Source: Neptunicella sp048268085 (lineage in GTDB: Bacteria; Pseudomonadota; Gammaproteobacteria; Enterobacterales; Alteromonadaceae). From it: a DNA stretch of 64,000 nt. Where the stretch lies: positions 66,016 to 130,015 of the forward strand of contig NZ_JBLWWF010000013.1 in NCBI RefSeq assembly GCF_048268085.1, read 5' to 3'. Made by a program: the position numbers and the translations under genes. How positions within the stretch are numbered: position 1 is the first letter of the stretch; each line of letters begins with the position of its first letter. This document shows positions 28,171 to 35,562 of the stretch, piece after piece. The notes under the pieces are model-generated. The model was not told the DNA's origin, did no database searches, and saw only the letters and a program-made list of their open reading frames with translations.

Positions 28171-28215
28171 TTTCAGTACCGATATTGCTCGAAAGTGTCA
28201 GTAGCGGTACTGAAA
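28171..28215. repeat. Inverted repeat between srmB and the borosin gene
   Basis: Perfect 11-bp arms TTTCAGTACCG (28171-28181) and CGGTACTGAAA (28205-28215) are separated by 23 bases, with no T run after. It may act as an srmB terminator-like hairpin or a regulator site upstream of the methyltransferase. Confidence 0.5.
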
Positions 28216-28301
28216 TAATCCTAGCCTTGTTTCTGTCTGGCAAAATTCCCATAGACTCGGTAGTATCTCGGCCTCAATGGAAATAGAGGTAACCTCAGGA
28301 A

Positions 28302-29105
28302 ATGCTCACACCAAACTCTCTCGGCAGTATCGTTGTTGTCAGCACCGGGATGACCTTAGGCGCACATCTCACCCCCCGCTGCCGCAGTTATCTTGAACAT
28401 GCTGATATTATTTTTGGCAGTAATCCCGCCCTGGTAGAGCAATGGATTAGCGAAATCAATCCCAACTACCACTCTTTGCAAGGTTTGTACGCCGAAGGTA
28501 AGCATCGTCAAATTACTTATCGGGAAATGGTCGATACCATGTTGGCTGCGGTACGTGAAGGTAAAAAAGTGGTGGGTGCATTTTATGGTCATGCCGGCGT
28601 ATTTGCCTGGGCACCACACCGGGTCATCAAAGAAGCCAGTGCCGAAGGCTATTCCGCGCATATGGAAGCAGGCGTATCCGCCGAAGACTGCCTGTATGCA
28701 GATTTGAATATTGATCCCGGTCGTGTGGGCTGCCAGCATTTTGAAACCAGCCAGTTAATGATGTATCAACGCCGCATCGATCCCAGCGCCTATCTCATTT
28801 TATGGCAGGTGGGTCTCGCTGGCGATACTACCATTAAACGCTTTAGTACCGGTGAAGCATACCGCCAAATCCTGGTGGATATTCTTAGCGAATATTATCC
28901 ACCGGATCATCAGGTAGCATTATATGAGTGTCCCTTTACTGCGCTTGATGATGTGCGCATAGACTGGCTGGCATTAAAAGACCTACCGCGGGCCGATATA
29001 TCACCGATTACCACTTTAGTTGTGCCGCCTAGTGAAAAAATGGTGAAAAATCAGCAAATATTGGATAGATTGGCTGAATTGGATTTACAAAGCCAACAAC
29101 TTTAA
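28302..29105 (+). CDS. Borosin-type peptide backbone alpha-N-methyltransferase (split type)
   Basis: 267 residues of the tetrapyrrole-methylase (TP-MTase) fold, but with the borosin pattern rather than that of a cobalamin or siroheme enzyme. LYAEGKHRQITYREM (residues 62-76) keeps Y63, R69 and Y73, matching catalytic Y66, R72 and Y76 of fungal OphMA. VVGAFYGHAGVF (90-101) and AGVSAEDCLYADLNIDP (123-139) also match OphMA almost residue for residue. Unlike OphMA there is no fused core peptide. Instead a 59-residue peptide gene follows 18 bases later, as in the Shewanella SonM/SonA split borosins. It would use SAM to N-methylate amide nitrogens of that peptide. Confidence 0.88.
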   Translation: MLTPNSLGSIVVVSTGMTLGAHLTPRCRSYLEHADIIFGSNPALVEQWISEINPNYHSLQGLYAEGKHRQITYREMVDTMLAAVREGKKVVGAFYGHAGVFAWAPHRVIKEASAEGYSAHMEAGVSAEDCLYADLNIDPGRVGCQHFETSQLMMYQRRIDPSAYLILWQVGLAGDTTIKRFSTGEAYRQILVDILSEYYPPDHQVALYECPFTALDDVRIDWLALKDLPRADISPITTLVVPPSEKMVKNQQILDRLAELDLQSQQL

Positions 29106-29123
29106 TCAAAAAAGGAAAACACT

Positions 29124-29303
29124 ATGAGCGCAATACAGCTATTAGAAATGTTAGGGGCGGATAGTCAGTTTAATAAAGCTCAATTATCGCCTGAACAGTT
29201 AAACGATTTGATTCATTTAAGTGACAATGACGATGAATTTGAACCGCCTCTGACTCAAGTCTGTCCGGATGATGAAGACGAAGATGAAGATCCAAACAAC
29301 TAG
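29124..29303 (+). CDS. Candidate borosin precursor peptide
   Basis: 59 residues from the ATG at 29124, preceded by AAAGGAAAAC at good spacing. The N-terminal half (IQLLEMLGADSQFNKAQ, then LSPEQLNDLIHL) is predicted helical and resembles the start of split-borosin binding domains (LLxxLGxDAxL style), though shorter than SonA. The second half is disordered and very acidic: residues 38-48 (EFEPPLTQVCP) are the only non-acidic stretch and the likeliest core, followed by an Asp/Glu run and PNN. It immediately follows the methyltransferase. Pairing and core position are inference; no in-fold homologue was checked. Confidence 0.75.
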   Translation: MSAIQLLEMLGADSQFNKAQLSPEQLNDLIHLSDNDDEFEPPLTQVCPDDEDEDEDPNN

Positions 29304-29322
29304 TATTCTTGATATTTAGAAT

Positions 29323-31056
29323 ATGTGGAAATCTAGCATTAAAGGCATTATAACATGCCTCTTCTTTATTTCTTTTGTCGCTAGCGCTGAAAAAACAGTT
29401 GATGAATTATTAGATTTAGCAGACGAATATAGAACATCCCTCCCCGAAGAGTCAGCTCAAATTCTGACTCAAGTTTCAGGACAAAAACTCAATACTAGGC
29501 AAAAAGATCAATACAGCTATTTGGTGGCTTTTTCGTTTTTGATGAAAGGCGAATTACAAATTGGCTTAAGAAAGTTAGAAGTGCTGGCTAATACAACTCG
29601 ATACAACGAAATAAAGATGAGAGCTCAATCATCTCTTTTAAATAACTATTCTGGTATGTATGAACTAGATAAAGCTTTCAGCATGCTCAACGCTTTAGAA
29701 CACACCTTAAAACAGCAAGACATCGGTAATGCCGCCAAAGAAGACAGCATGCTCGTTATTACATCTTTTTTTAATAACATCGAGGAGTACTCTTCTGCGA
29801 AACAACTATCTGAAGAATTAATAGCAACTACATCCTCTGAAATCACAAAATGCAAAGCGTTGAGCAGATTACTCTATGCAGAGCTTTACATTGCTGATAG
29901 TAAAATAGTAGAGGAGGAGTTTAAAACTGCCGCTGATCTATGTCAGTCTATTGGTGAGACAGTTTACAAACAAAGTATTACCTCCACTTTAGCGGATTAT
30001 TATATTAAAAATAATAGCCCCACAAGAGCAAAGCGACTGTTATTACAGAACTTGGCAGAAGTAAAGTCTACAGGCTACAAGACTATGGAGGCATACTTTT
30101 TAAGACAACTAATAGAAGCTAGCTTGTTAGAAAACAACATCGAACAGGCTTCAGGATATGCCAATCAGTTAATTAATAACTACTCTGAGACAGATTATTC
30201 TTTTCCTTACAAATTTGCTTTTCAAGCACTCAGTCTGCTTAATGAAGAAAATGCGAATTATAAGGATGCTTTTACTTTCTATAAAAAATATATAGATATT
30301 GAAAAAAAAGAATTTGATAAAAAAATGGCGCAAAAACTAGCTATCCAAAAAGCCAAAATTGACCGTGACAATCAGTTAAAACTACTCAATAAAGAAAACA
30401 ATCTGCTAATGACACAAGCCGAGTTGGTAGCACAGAGAAGCCAAAATACCCAATTATTGTTGACCGGTGCGGTGTTATTACTTGGACTGGCCATTATTTG
30501 GCTGATCAAAAGCCGTATTACTCATAAAATGTTACGTAAGATTGCCCAAACCGATGAATTAACCGGTATCTGTAATCGCCATTATTTTACCAGCCAGGCC
30601 GAAGCCAGCTTGCGCTATTGCCAGAAAGTCCACCAGCAAGTCAGTTTTATCGTGCTTGATCTGGATCACTTTAAACAGGTTAACGATAAATATGGTCACC
30701 AAACCGGTGACTGGGCGCTAAAACAGGCGGTATTAGCGGTTCAACAGGTTTGCCGTGGCAATGATATTATTGGCCGCTTAGGGGGCGAGGAGTTCGCTAT
30801 TTTGCTGCCCAGTTGTGGCGTTGAAAAAGCCTGTCAATTAGCCGAGTCTTGCCGCGAGGCTATCGCCCAAATAGACACTCAGCCGTCAGGGCATCAATTC
30901 AGGCTAACCGCCAGTTTTGGCATTAGTCATAACACTCAGGCAGGCTACGATTTAGACAAACTGTTTGCCTATGCCGATAAAGCGTTATATAGCAGTAAAG
31001 ACTCAGGTCGGAATAAAATTTATACCTATCAGGAAGGAAACGAATTACCTGCCTAA
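29323..31056 (+). CDS. TPR-containing membrane diguanylate cyclase (GGDEF)
   Basis: 577 residues. A signal peptide (ITCLFFISFVASAE) leads a periplasmic helical repeat region (about 25-370, TPR-like, ending in a charged coiled coil). One membrane helix follows (about 377-397, LLLTGAVLLLGLAIIWLI), then a cytoplasmic GGDEF domain. The active site is intact as GGEEF at 487-491, with an RxxD product-inhibition site (RGND) five residues before. It should make cyclic di-GMP in response to a periplasmic signal. It begins 19 bases after the precursor peptide but has no evident Shine-Dalgarno, so coupling is uncertain. Confidence 0.9.
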   Translation: MWKSSIKGIITCLFFISFVASAEKTVDELLDLADEYRTSLPEESAQILTQVSGQKLNTRQKDQYSYLVAFSFLMKGELQIGLRKLEVLANTTRYNEIKMRAQSSLLNNYSGMYELDKAFSMLNALEHTLKQQDIGNAAKEDSMLVITSFFNNIEEYSSAKQLSEELIATTSSEITKCKALSRLLYAELYIADSKIVEEEFKTAADLCQSIGETVYKQSITSTLADYYIKNNSPTRAKRLLLQNLAEVKSTGYKTMEAYFLRQLIEASLLENNIEQASGYANQLINNYSETDYSFPYKFAFQALSLLNEENANYKDAFTFYKKYIDIEKKEFDKKMAQKLAIQKAKIDRDNQLKLLNKENNLLMTQAELVAQRSQNTQLLLTGAVLLLGLAIIWLIKSRITHKMLRKIAQTDELTGICNRHYFTSQAEASLRYCQKVHQQVSFIVLDLDHFKQVNDKYGHQTGDWALKQAVLAVQQVCRGNDIIGRLGGEEFAILLPSCGVEKACQLAESCREAIAQIDTQPSGHQFRLTASFGISHNTQAGYDLDKLFAYADKALYSSKDSGRNKIYTYQEGNELPA

Positions 31057-31066
31057 CACCCGCCAA

Positions 31067-32137
31067 TTAGCTGGTGTGCTGCCCGTCCGTTAATTCAACC
31101 AACTTAAAATGGGTACCTTGCTCACCACGGACAAACACTTGACATTCGCCCCATTTGACCGGGATCTTCCACATCTTGTCTATCTCAACTTTAAATTTGT
31201 CGCGGTGCTTATCACAACGAATATCCATTTCATCAACTCCATTCTCGATATCGACAAATGCAAAGGCTTTACGACTCAGAATATGCCTCCAGTACCCGCG
31301 TTCTCCGATAGTGGCACTAACACTGATAGGATTTTCGCTGGCAATAAAGTCATGGATCTGACCGACCACCGGCTTTACCTTCTCGACTAATTCAGTCACC
31401 AACTCCGATGTGGCGTTTTGCATAACGTCAAACGTATCCAGCGCATCCATTAATTTGTTTTGGGTGACTTCCAGAATAAATTTTTCCTGCAAACCGGCTG
31501 CATAAATTTTTTCGGGTAAATATTCCCCTTTGTTAATCAACGCATTACTCAGATAATAAAGTTGCTGCTCAGGCAGGCCTGTGGCACGAGCATAATTGGA
31601 CTTGGCCAGATCAAAATACACCGACTCGTAAAAATTCCAGCGTGGCAACTCTTCCAACTCGTTCAATGCCGCCTTGGCTTCGGTCAATTTATTGTCGGTC
31701 AGCTCATGATTAAATTGGCGTATTAATTTGACAAATTTGCGCGTACCGCCTTTGGGTGCCTGTTCCAACTTAAAATCTAATTGCACTTTATTTTCACATT
31801 GCTGTACCGGTTTGCCATCTTGCATAGCCGGGCTATATTGCCAATCCTGTATCGCGTTGAGTGCCGCTTTTTCAAAGCCTTTAATCCCTGAGGAGTCAAC
31901 CACAAAGGGATCAATTACGTTACCCTGTTCATCAATCACAAAACTAAGTTGCACCCACCCCTCCTGCCCATTGCGTGCCTGATTAATCGGATAACGGGGC
32001 GCAACCCGTTGATTGGCCTGAGCCGATTGTTCGGTCTCTTGTGCAAAACTGGTGGGTATCGCGAATAAACCTAATTGAACCATGACCACAAGAGTCTTGG
32101 CGAAAATAACTTTTAATTGATGAAAGTGCATAATCAA
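31067..32137 (-). CDS. Exported TonB C-terminal-domain protein
   Basis: 356 residues. A signal peptide or N-terminal anchor (LVVMVQLGLFAIPTSFAQ) is followed by the TonB C-terminal fold at residues about 40-125: RVAPRYPINQARNGQEGWVQLSFVIDEQG, then AALNAIQDWQYSPAMQDGKPV. Normally this fold is at the C-terminus and contacts TonB boxes of receptors; here it is N-terminal and followed by about 230 residues of unknown fold. The usual proline-rich spacer is absent. It may therefore be a periplasmic protein that uses the fold for another contact. Convergent with the GGDEF gene. Confidence 0.75.
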   Translation of the reverse strand: MIMHFHQLKVIFAKTLVVMVQLGLFAIPTSFAQETEQSAQANQRVAPRYPINQARNGQEGWVQLSFVIDEQGNVIDPFVVDSSGIKGFEKAALNAIQDWQYSPAMQDGKPVQQCENKVQLDFKLEQAPKGGTRKFVKLIRQFNHELTDNKLTEAKAALNELEELPRWNFYESVYFDLAKSNYARATGLPEQQLYYLSNALINKGEYLPEKIYAAGLQEKFILEVTQNKLMDALDTFDVMQNATSELVTELVEKVKPVVGQIHDFIASENPISVSATIGERGYWRHILSRKAFAFVDIENGVDEMDIRCDKHRDKFKVEIDKMWKIPVKWGECQVFVRGEQGTHFKLVELTDGQHTS

Positions 32138-32210
32138 TTCCTTTTGTTTTAAGCTCGATTAGTATGGCATGCTAAAACAGTAAAAGTTAACCCCTACAGG
32201 AAAAACCAAA

Positions 32211-33074
32211 ATGAAAAACTGGCTTCTGATCTGCTTAGCACTCATGTGTGGAATATGTCACGCTCAAACAGCAAACTGGCGTATTCCGCAACAGGACAAT
32301 CTGGTTTATTTACAACTCGATACCGGTACGGTGGCGATTGAGTTAGCCCCGTTTATGGCACCCAATCATGTTAAACAGTTTAAAGCGTTGGTGCGAGAAG
32401 GCTTTTATGACGGATTGGACTTTTATCGGGTTATCGATGGTTTTGTTGCTCAAGCCGGTGATATCAGCGAACAGAAGGCCAGCGAAAACAAAGCGCCGCT
32501 AAAAGCCGAATTTACCCGTTCACTATCCACCGATGACAGTTTCCGCCTGGTACAGTCACCAGCGTTTTTAGCCGCACAAACCGGGATCTTGCATGGGTTT
32601 GCAGCCGGACGTGATCCGCAAGATAAAGTCGAATGGTTGTTACATTGCTATGGTGTGGTAGCGATGGCACGTAGTAATGACATTAACAGCGGCACCACTG
32701 ATTTCTACATTAATATTGGTCAGGCTCCACGCCATCTGGATCGTAATATGAGTGTTTTTGGTCGGGTCATCTATGGTATGCAGCATGTCCAGGCAGTAAA
32801 CCGTGGCGAGCCAAATAATGGCGGTGTGATTGATGATCCGGACAAGCGCAGTAAGATTTTATCTGCACATGTGGGCAGTGATTTAAGTACCGACCAGCAA
32901 CTTAAGCTACATGTCCAGAATGAGTTTGGTGAACAATATGCCAACAAACTGGCCAGCTCGCGGAGTTTGGATAACCCGTTCTTTCATTATAAAGGCACCG
33001 GCAACATCGATGTGTGTTACCGAGGCGTTACCAGCGAGCTCATCTCTGACAACGTGCCCGCTAAACAAAACTAG
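32211..33074 (+). CDS. Exported cyclophilin-type peptidyl-prolyl isomerase
   Basis: 287 residues. A signal peptide (WLLICLALMCGICHAQ) precedes the cyclophilin domain: TGTVAIELAPFMAPNHVKQFKALVREGFYDGLDFYRVIDGFVAQAGD shows the catalytic FYRVI..FxxQxGD, and MARSNDINSGTTDFYINIGQ supplies the second active-site segment. An insertion around residues 95-145 and a C-terminal tail make it longer than E. coli PpiA (190). It would assist folding in the periplasm. AGGAAAAACCAAA precedes the ATG. Confidence 0.9.
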   Translation: MKNWLLICLALMCGICHAQTANWRIPQQDNLVYLQLDTGTVAIELAPFMAPNHVKQFKALVREGFYDGLDFYRVIDGFVAQAGDISEQKASENKAPLKAEFTRSLSTDDSFRLVQSPAFLAAQTGILHGFAAGRDPQDKVEWLLHCYGVVAMARSNDINSGTTDFYINIGQAPRHLDRNMSVFGRVIYGMQHVQAVNRGEPNNGGVIDDPDKRSKILSAHVGSDLSTDQQLKLHVQNEFGEQYANKLASSRSLDNPFFHYKGTGNIDVCYRGVTSELISDNVPAKQN

Positions 33075-33346
33075 GAACGCTTAATTCTAACCACATTCAT
33101 TACTTCAAAATCCATTCCCGCTACTTGTTCAGTAGCGGGATAATAAGACAAATTCACCCGTGCGCCCGTTAGACTTTTATACTGCTTTTTACGTTTAAAT
33201 TTAAATGGTACGTCACAGTTTTCAATCATCAGGGTATTCACAAACCAGTCATCCATTTCACGCTCCACATGAGAGGTAACCTTAACCCCATCGGACTGGG
33301 TAAGTTGCTGATGTTTACTTATTAATTTGTCTTTATCAGTTATCAT
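33071..33346 (-). CDS. Conserved-looking hypothetical protein
   Basis: 91 residues, no signal peptide or membrane segment, moderately basic at the C-terminus (MNVVRIKRS). I do not recognise the family. It overlaps the cyclophilin stop by 4 bases in convergent orientation and is followed upstream by about 57 bases before the cyanophycinase gene, on the same strand. The composition (mixed hydrophobic/charged, no low complexity) is that of a soluble small domain. Confidence 0.55.
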   Translation of the reverse strand: MITDKDKLISKHQQLTQSDGVKVTSHVEREMDDWFVNTLMIENCDVPFKFKRKKQYKSLTGARVNLSYYPATEQVAGMDFEVMNVVRIKRS

Positions 33347-33403
33347 TTGCTCACGAATTTATTGTTGATACGAACCGCTATGATAACAAATATCAGGCGT
33401 TAT

Positions 33404-35182
33404 TTATCTTTCCATTCCAAAAACAAGATTTGTATAACTGCAACGTTTTAAGCTATCACCCCCACTGACAGTAAAATGACTATCATTGGTGGGTTGAACC
33501 ACCATCGCAATATTATCTAAAGTCCATTTTAACGGTTGTGCTAATCCACAATGTTGAAACAATTGCTGACGCCACTGTCCTTCGGGGTAAGCGGGTTCAA
33601 TTGCTTCAGGTTCAGAAAGTTTACGACCGGATAGCTGGATTTGCATCTGCGAACTGGCCTTATCAATACTCAGTTTATCGCCATGATTAAGGTAATGAGT
33701 TGTCGCGACCAATTGACGCTTACCTTCTTGCTGCTTAAAAATGCTATGTTGAGTATCAACAATCCATACCCCACCATGCCCTATCACAGCCATATCGGTT
33801 GTATCCGGCTTAACCGACACTAACAAGGCGGTGGCTTCATCAACACCAAATCCATAACGTGTTTGAGTTTGTGTAGCCAACATGGCCAGTCGTCCCTCTC
33901 TGTCCCGTTCTGAAAAATGCGTATCAACGATGCCTGAATTAAACAATCCTGTGCCTCCTTGGTGGTTATAGGTGACATCTGCGCCTTGTAAACCATTACC
34001 ACAATCTTGATCGGTACCACACGATTCAAGCGGTGGAGCAATGGCAAACACACCTCGAAGAAAAGCATGAGCACTGCTGCCATTGCTGATCATTGGTATT
34101 GGCCGGTGATTAAACTCTCCTCCCGACTGCACTGCAGTGCCTGCACTGGTGCCTCCCACCACTAATTGGTGCGCCAACATTCTTGTTTGAATTAACGCCA
34201 ATTCAGCTGTTGGACTACCATCGAATTTTCTGAGTGCTTTTAAGGTCAAGCTTTGATCTCCACCATTGAAGAACACACCGTCTAAGCTGGCCAGCTGATC
34301 CAGCATTTTTTGTGGTTGTTGACAATATTGTCGCTGCATTTCTGTGTACTTTGGATAGACAGCTTCTCGGTTAAAGCTCCCCTGTTTTTCACGTAACTCA
34401 GTCAAGCGTTGACAGCCGTTGACTCCCATCGCTTCGAGAAATCTTGCTGACTGATAGGTTTGATCCAATGGAAGCCAGACCACCTCTGCCCCCGCCTGAG
34501 TAAAAACATCCAGATAAAAATCAATGGCTTCAAAGGGATCTCGTGACGATGCAGTGATAATCGCAATTTTAGGTTTATTCCCCTTACCCGCTCGATGTTG
34601 AGCGATTTCAACAAATTTCTGATAAACAAATCTGGCTTGTCGATTTTTATTGTTCGCTAAATCTACTTTTTCAGTAACCCTTTGATTTTTTTCGTTTAAT
34701 TGTATAGTTTGCAAGCAATCTAGCAATGCGTGATATAAGTCATTTGGCATATTACGATAGATTTCGGTGCCATTTAGAGATGGCGAATCAATGGTTGAAA
34801 AAACCTTTTTTAGGTTTGCCCGAGTAAAGGTTCTACCCTCAAAATCTGCATAAATATACCCGATAACTTGTTTTAAATTGTCTCGCAATGGTTCAGGTTG
34901 CTGCAAAAACAGTTCGGAAGCGAGAAACAGATCAATCCCCGACTGGCTAATTTTATACTTTTCTTCGCTCTTACCTTGCTTCACATAAGAGCTATCAATG
35001 CATTGTTCAGGATGGAAACTGGAACAGGTTTTCAGCCCTCCTCCAACAAGCGCCAAATCGTAATTAGCACCCACATTAGCTGCGTAATTTCTGATTTTAG
35101 CGTCAATATCGGCGACATTAGCCAATGCCTGACTACCAATAAAAACATTCAATATAATGAGGGGTACTGCTATTTTAACCAC
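33404..35182 (-). CDS. Exported cyanophycinase (peptidase S51 family)
   Basis: 592 residues from a GTG with AAGGAA five bases before. A signal peptide (IAVPLIILNVFIGSQALA) precedes LALVGGGL (44-50). PKIAIITASSRDP (204-216), DGVFFNGGDQ (301-310) and VVGGTSAGTAVQSGG (341-355) are the cyanophycinase signatures, with S346 the nucleophile. It should cut cyanophycin, the storage polymer of Asp with Arg side chains, into beta-Asp-Arg dipeptides. It is longer than cytoplasmic CphB (about 270): about 150 extra residues lie between VGGGL and KIAII. Divergent from the TonB receptor, carrier and isoaspartyl dipeptidase, which complete a catabolic route. Confidence 0.9.
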   Translation of the reverse strand: MVKIAVPLIILNVFIGSQALANVADIDAKIRNYAANVGANYDLALVGGGLKTCSSFHPEQCIDSSYVKQGKSEEKYKISQSGIDLFLASELFLQQPEPLRDNLKQVIGYIYADFEGRTFTRANLKKVFSTIDSPSLNGTEIYRNMPNDLYHALLDCLQTIQLNEKNQRVTEKVDLANNKNRQARFVYQKFVEIAQHRAGKGNKPKIAIITASSRDPFEAIDFYLDVFTQAGAEVVWLPLDQTYQSARFLEAMGVNGCQRLTELREKQGSFNREAVYPKYTEMQRQYCQQPQKMLDQLASLDGVFFNGGDQSLTLKALRKFDGSPTAELALIQTRMLAHQLVVGGTSAGTAVQSGGEFNHRPIPMISNGSSAHAFLRGVFAIAPPLESCGTDQDCGNGLQGADVTYNHQGGTGLFNSGIVDTHFSERDREGRLAMLATQTQTRYGFGVDEATALLVSVKPDTTDMAVIGHGGVWIVDTQHSIFKQQEGKRQLVATTHYLNHGDKLSIDKASSQMQIQLSGRKLSEPEAIEPAYPEGQWRQQLFQHCGLAQPLKWTLDNIAMVVQPTNDSHFTVSGGDSLKRCSYTNLVFGMER

Positions 35183-35562
35183 GAAATTTCCTTACAATTC
35201 TGATAGCCTTCGTATTGACAAGCTTTTACGCTAAGTGTATTTATTAATGCGTGTCAAACAAAAAATCTGCACAGCAACTAGTGCGAAATTTGAATAATTA
35301 ATTAAAAAATTAAGCGTCTAAATTACCTAAATTATGTTGAAAAAAGCGGTCAACTTGACCATTTATCATTACCAAAGTTTTTATTTGTCCGAATGGTGGG
35401 ACGAATAAGCTACCTGTCTTAATCGTGGTTTAAGCACTCCTCGTGCACAGCTGCGCCTTTTTTATCTAAAACATAATTAAAAAAACACACCGGAATGAGC
35501 TGGTTTTGTCTTTATTGGCATTACCGCTGACGTTTCCGGCATAACAACAAAGGTAATACATC
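35183..35562. promoter_or_regulatory. Divergent regulatory region of the cyanophycin locus
   Basis: 380 AT-rich bases without a gene between cyanophycinase and the TonB receptor. It holds two dyads: a perfect GGTCAACTTGACC at 35348-35360, and a 10-bp imperfect pair TTATTTGTCC (35381-35390) with GGACGAATAA (35399-35408). Both are in position to be operators for either direction. AAAGGTAA precedes the receptor ATG. No local regulator gene is present, so the controlling factor is unknown. Confidence 0.45.

Noticed and set aside
28302..29105. Calling this gene a siroheme/cobalamin precorrin methylase
   Set aside because: Although the fold is that family's, the Y..GK.R..TY and GVSAEDCL motifs and the adjacent peptide gene fit borosin enzymes much better, and no cobalamin or heme genes are nearby.
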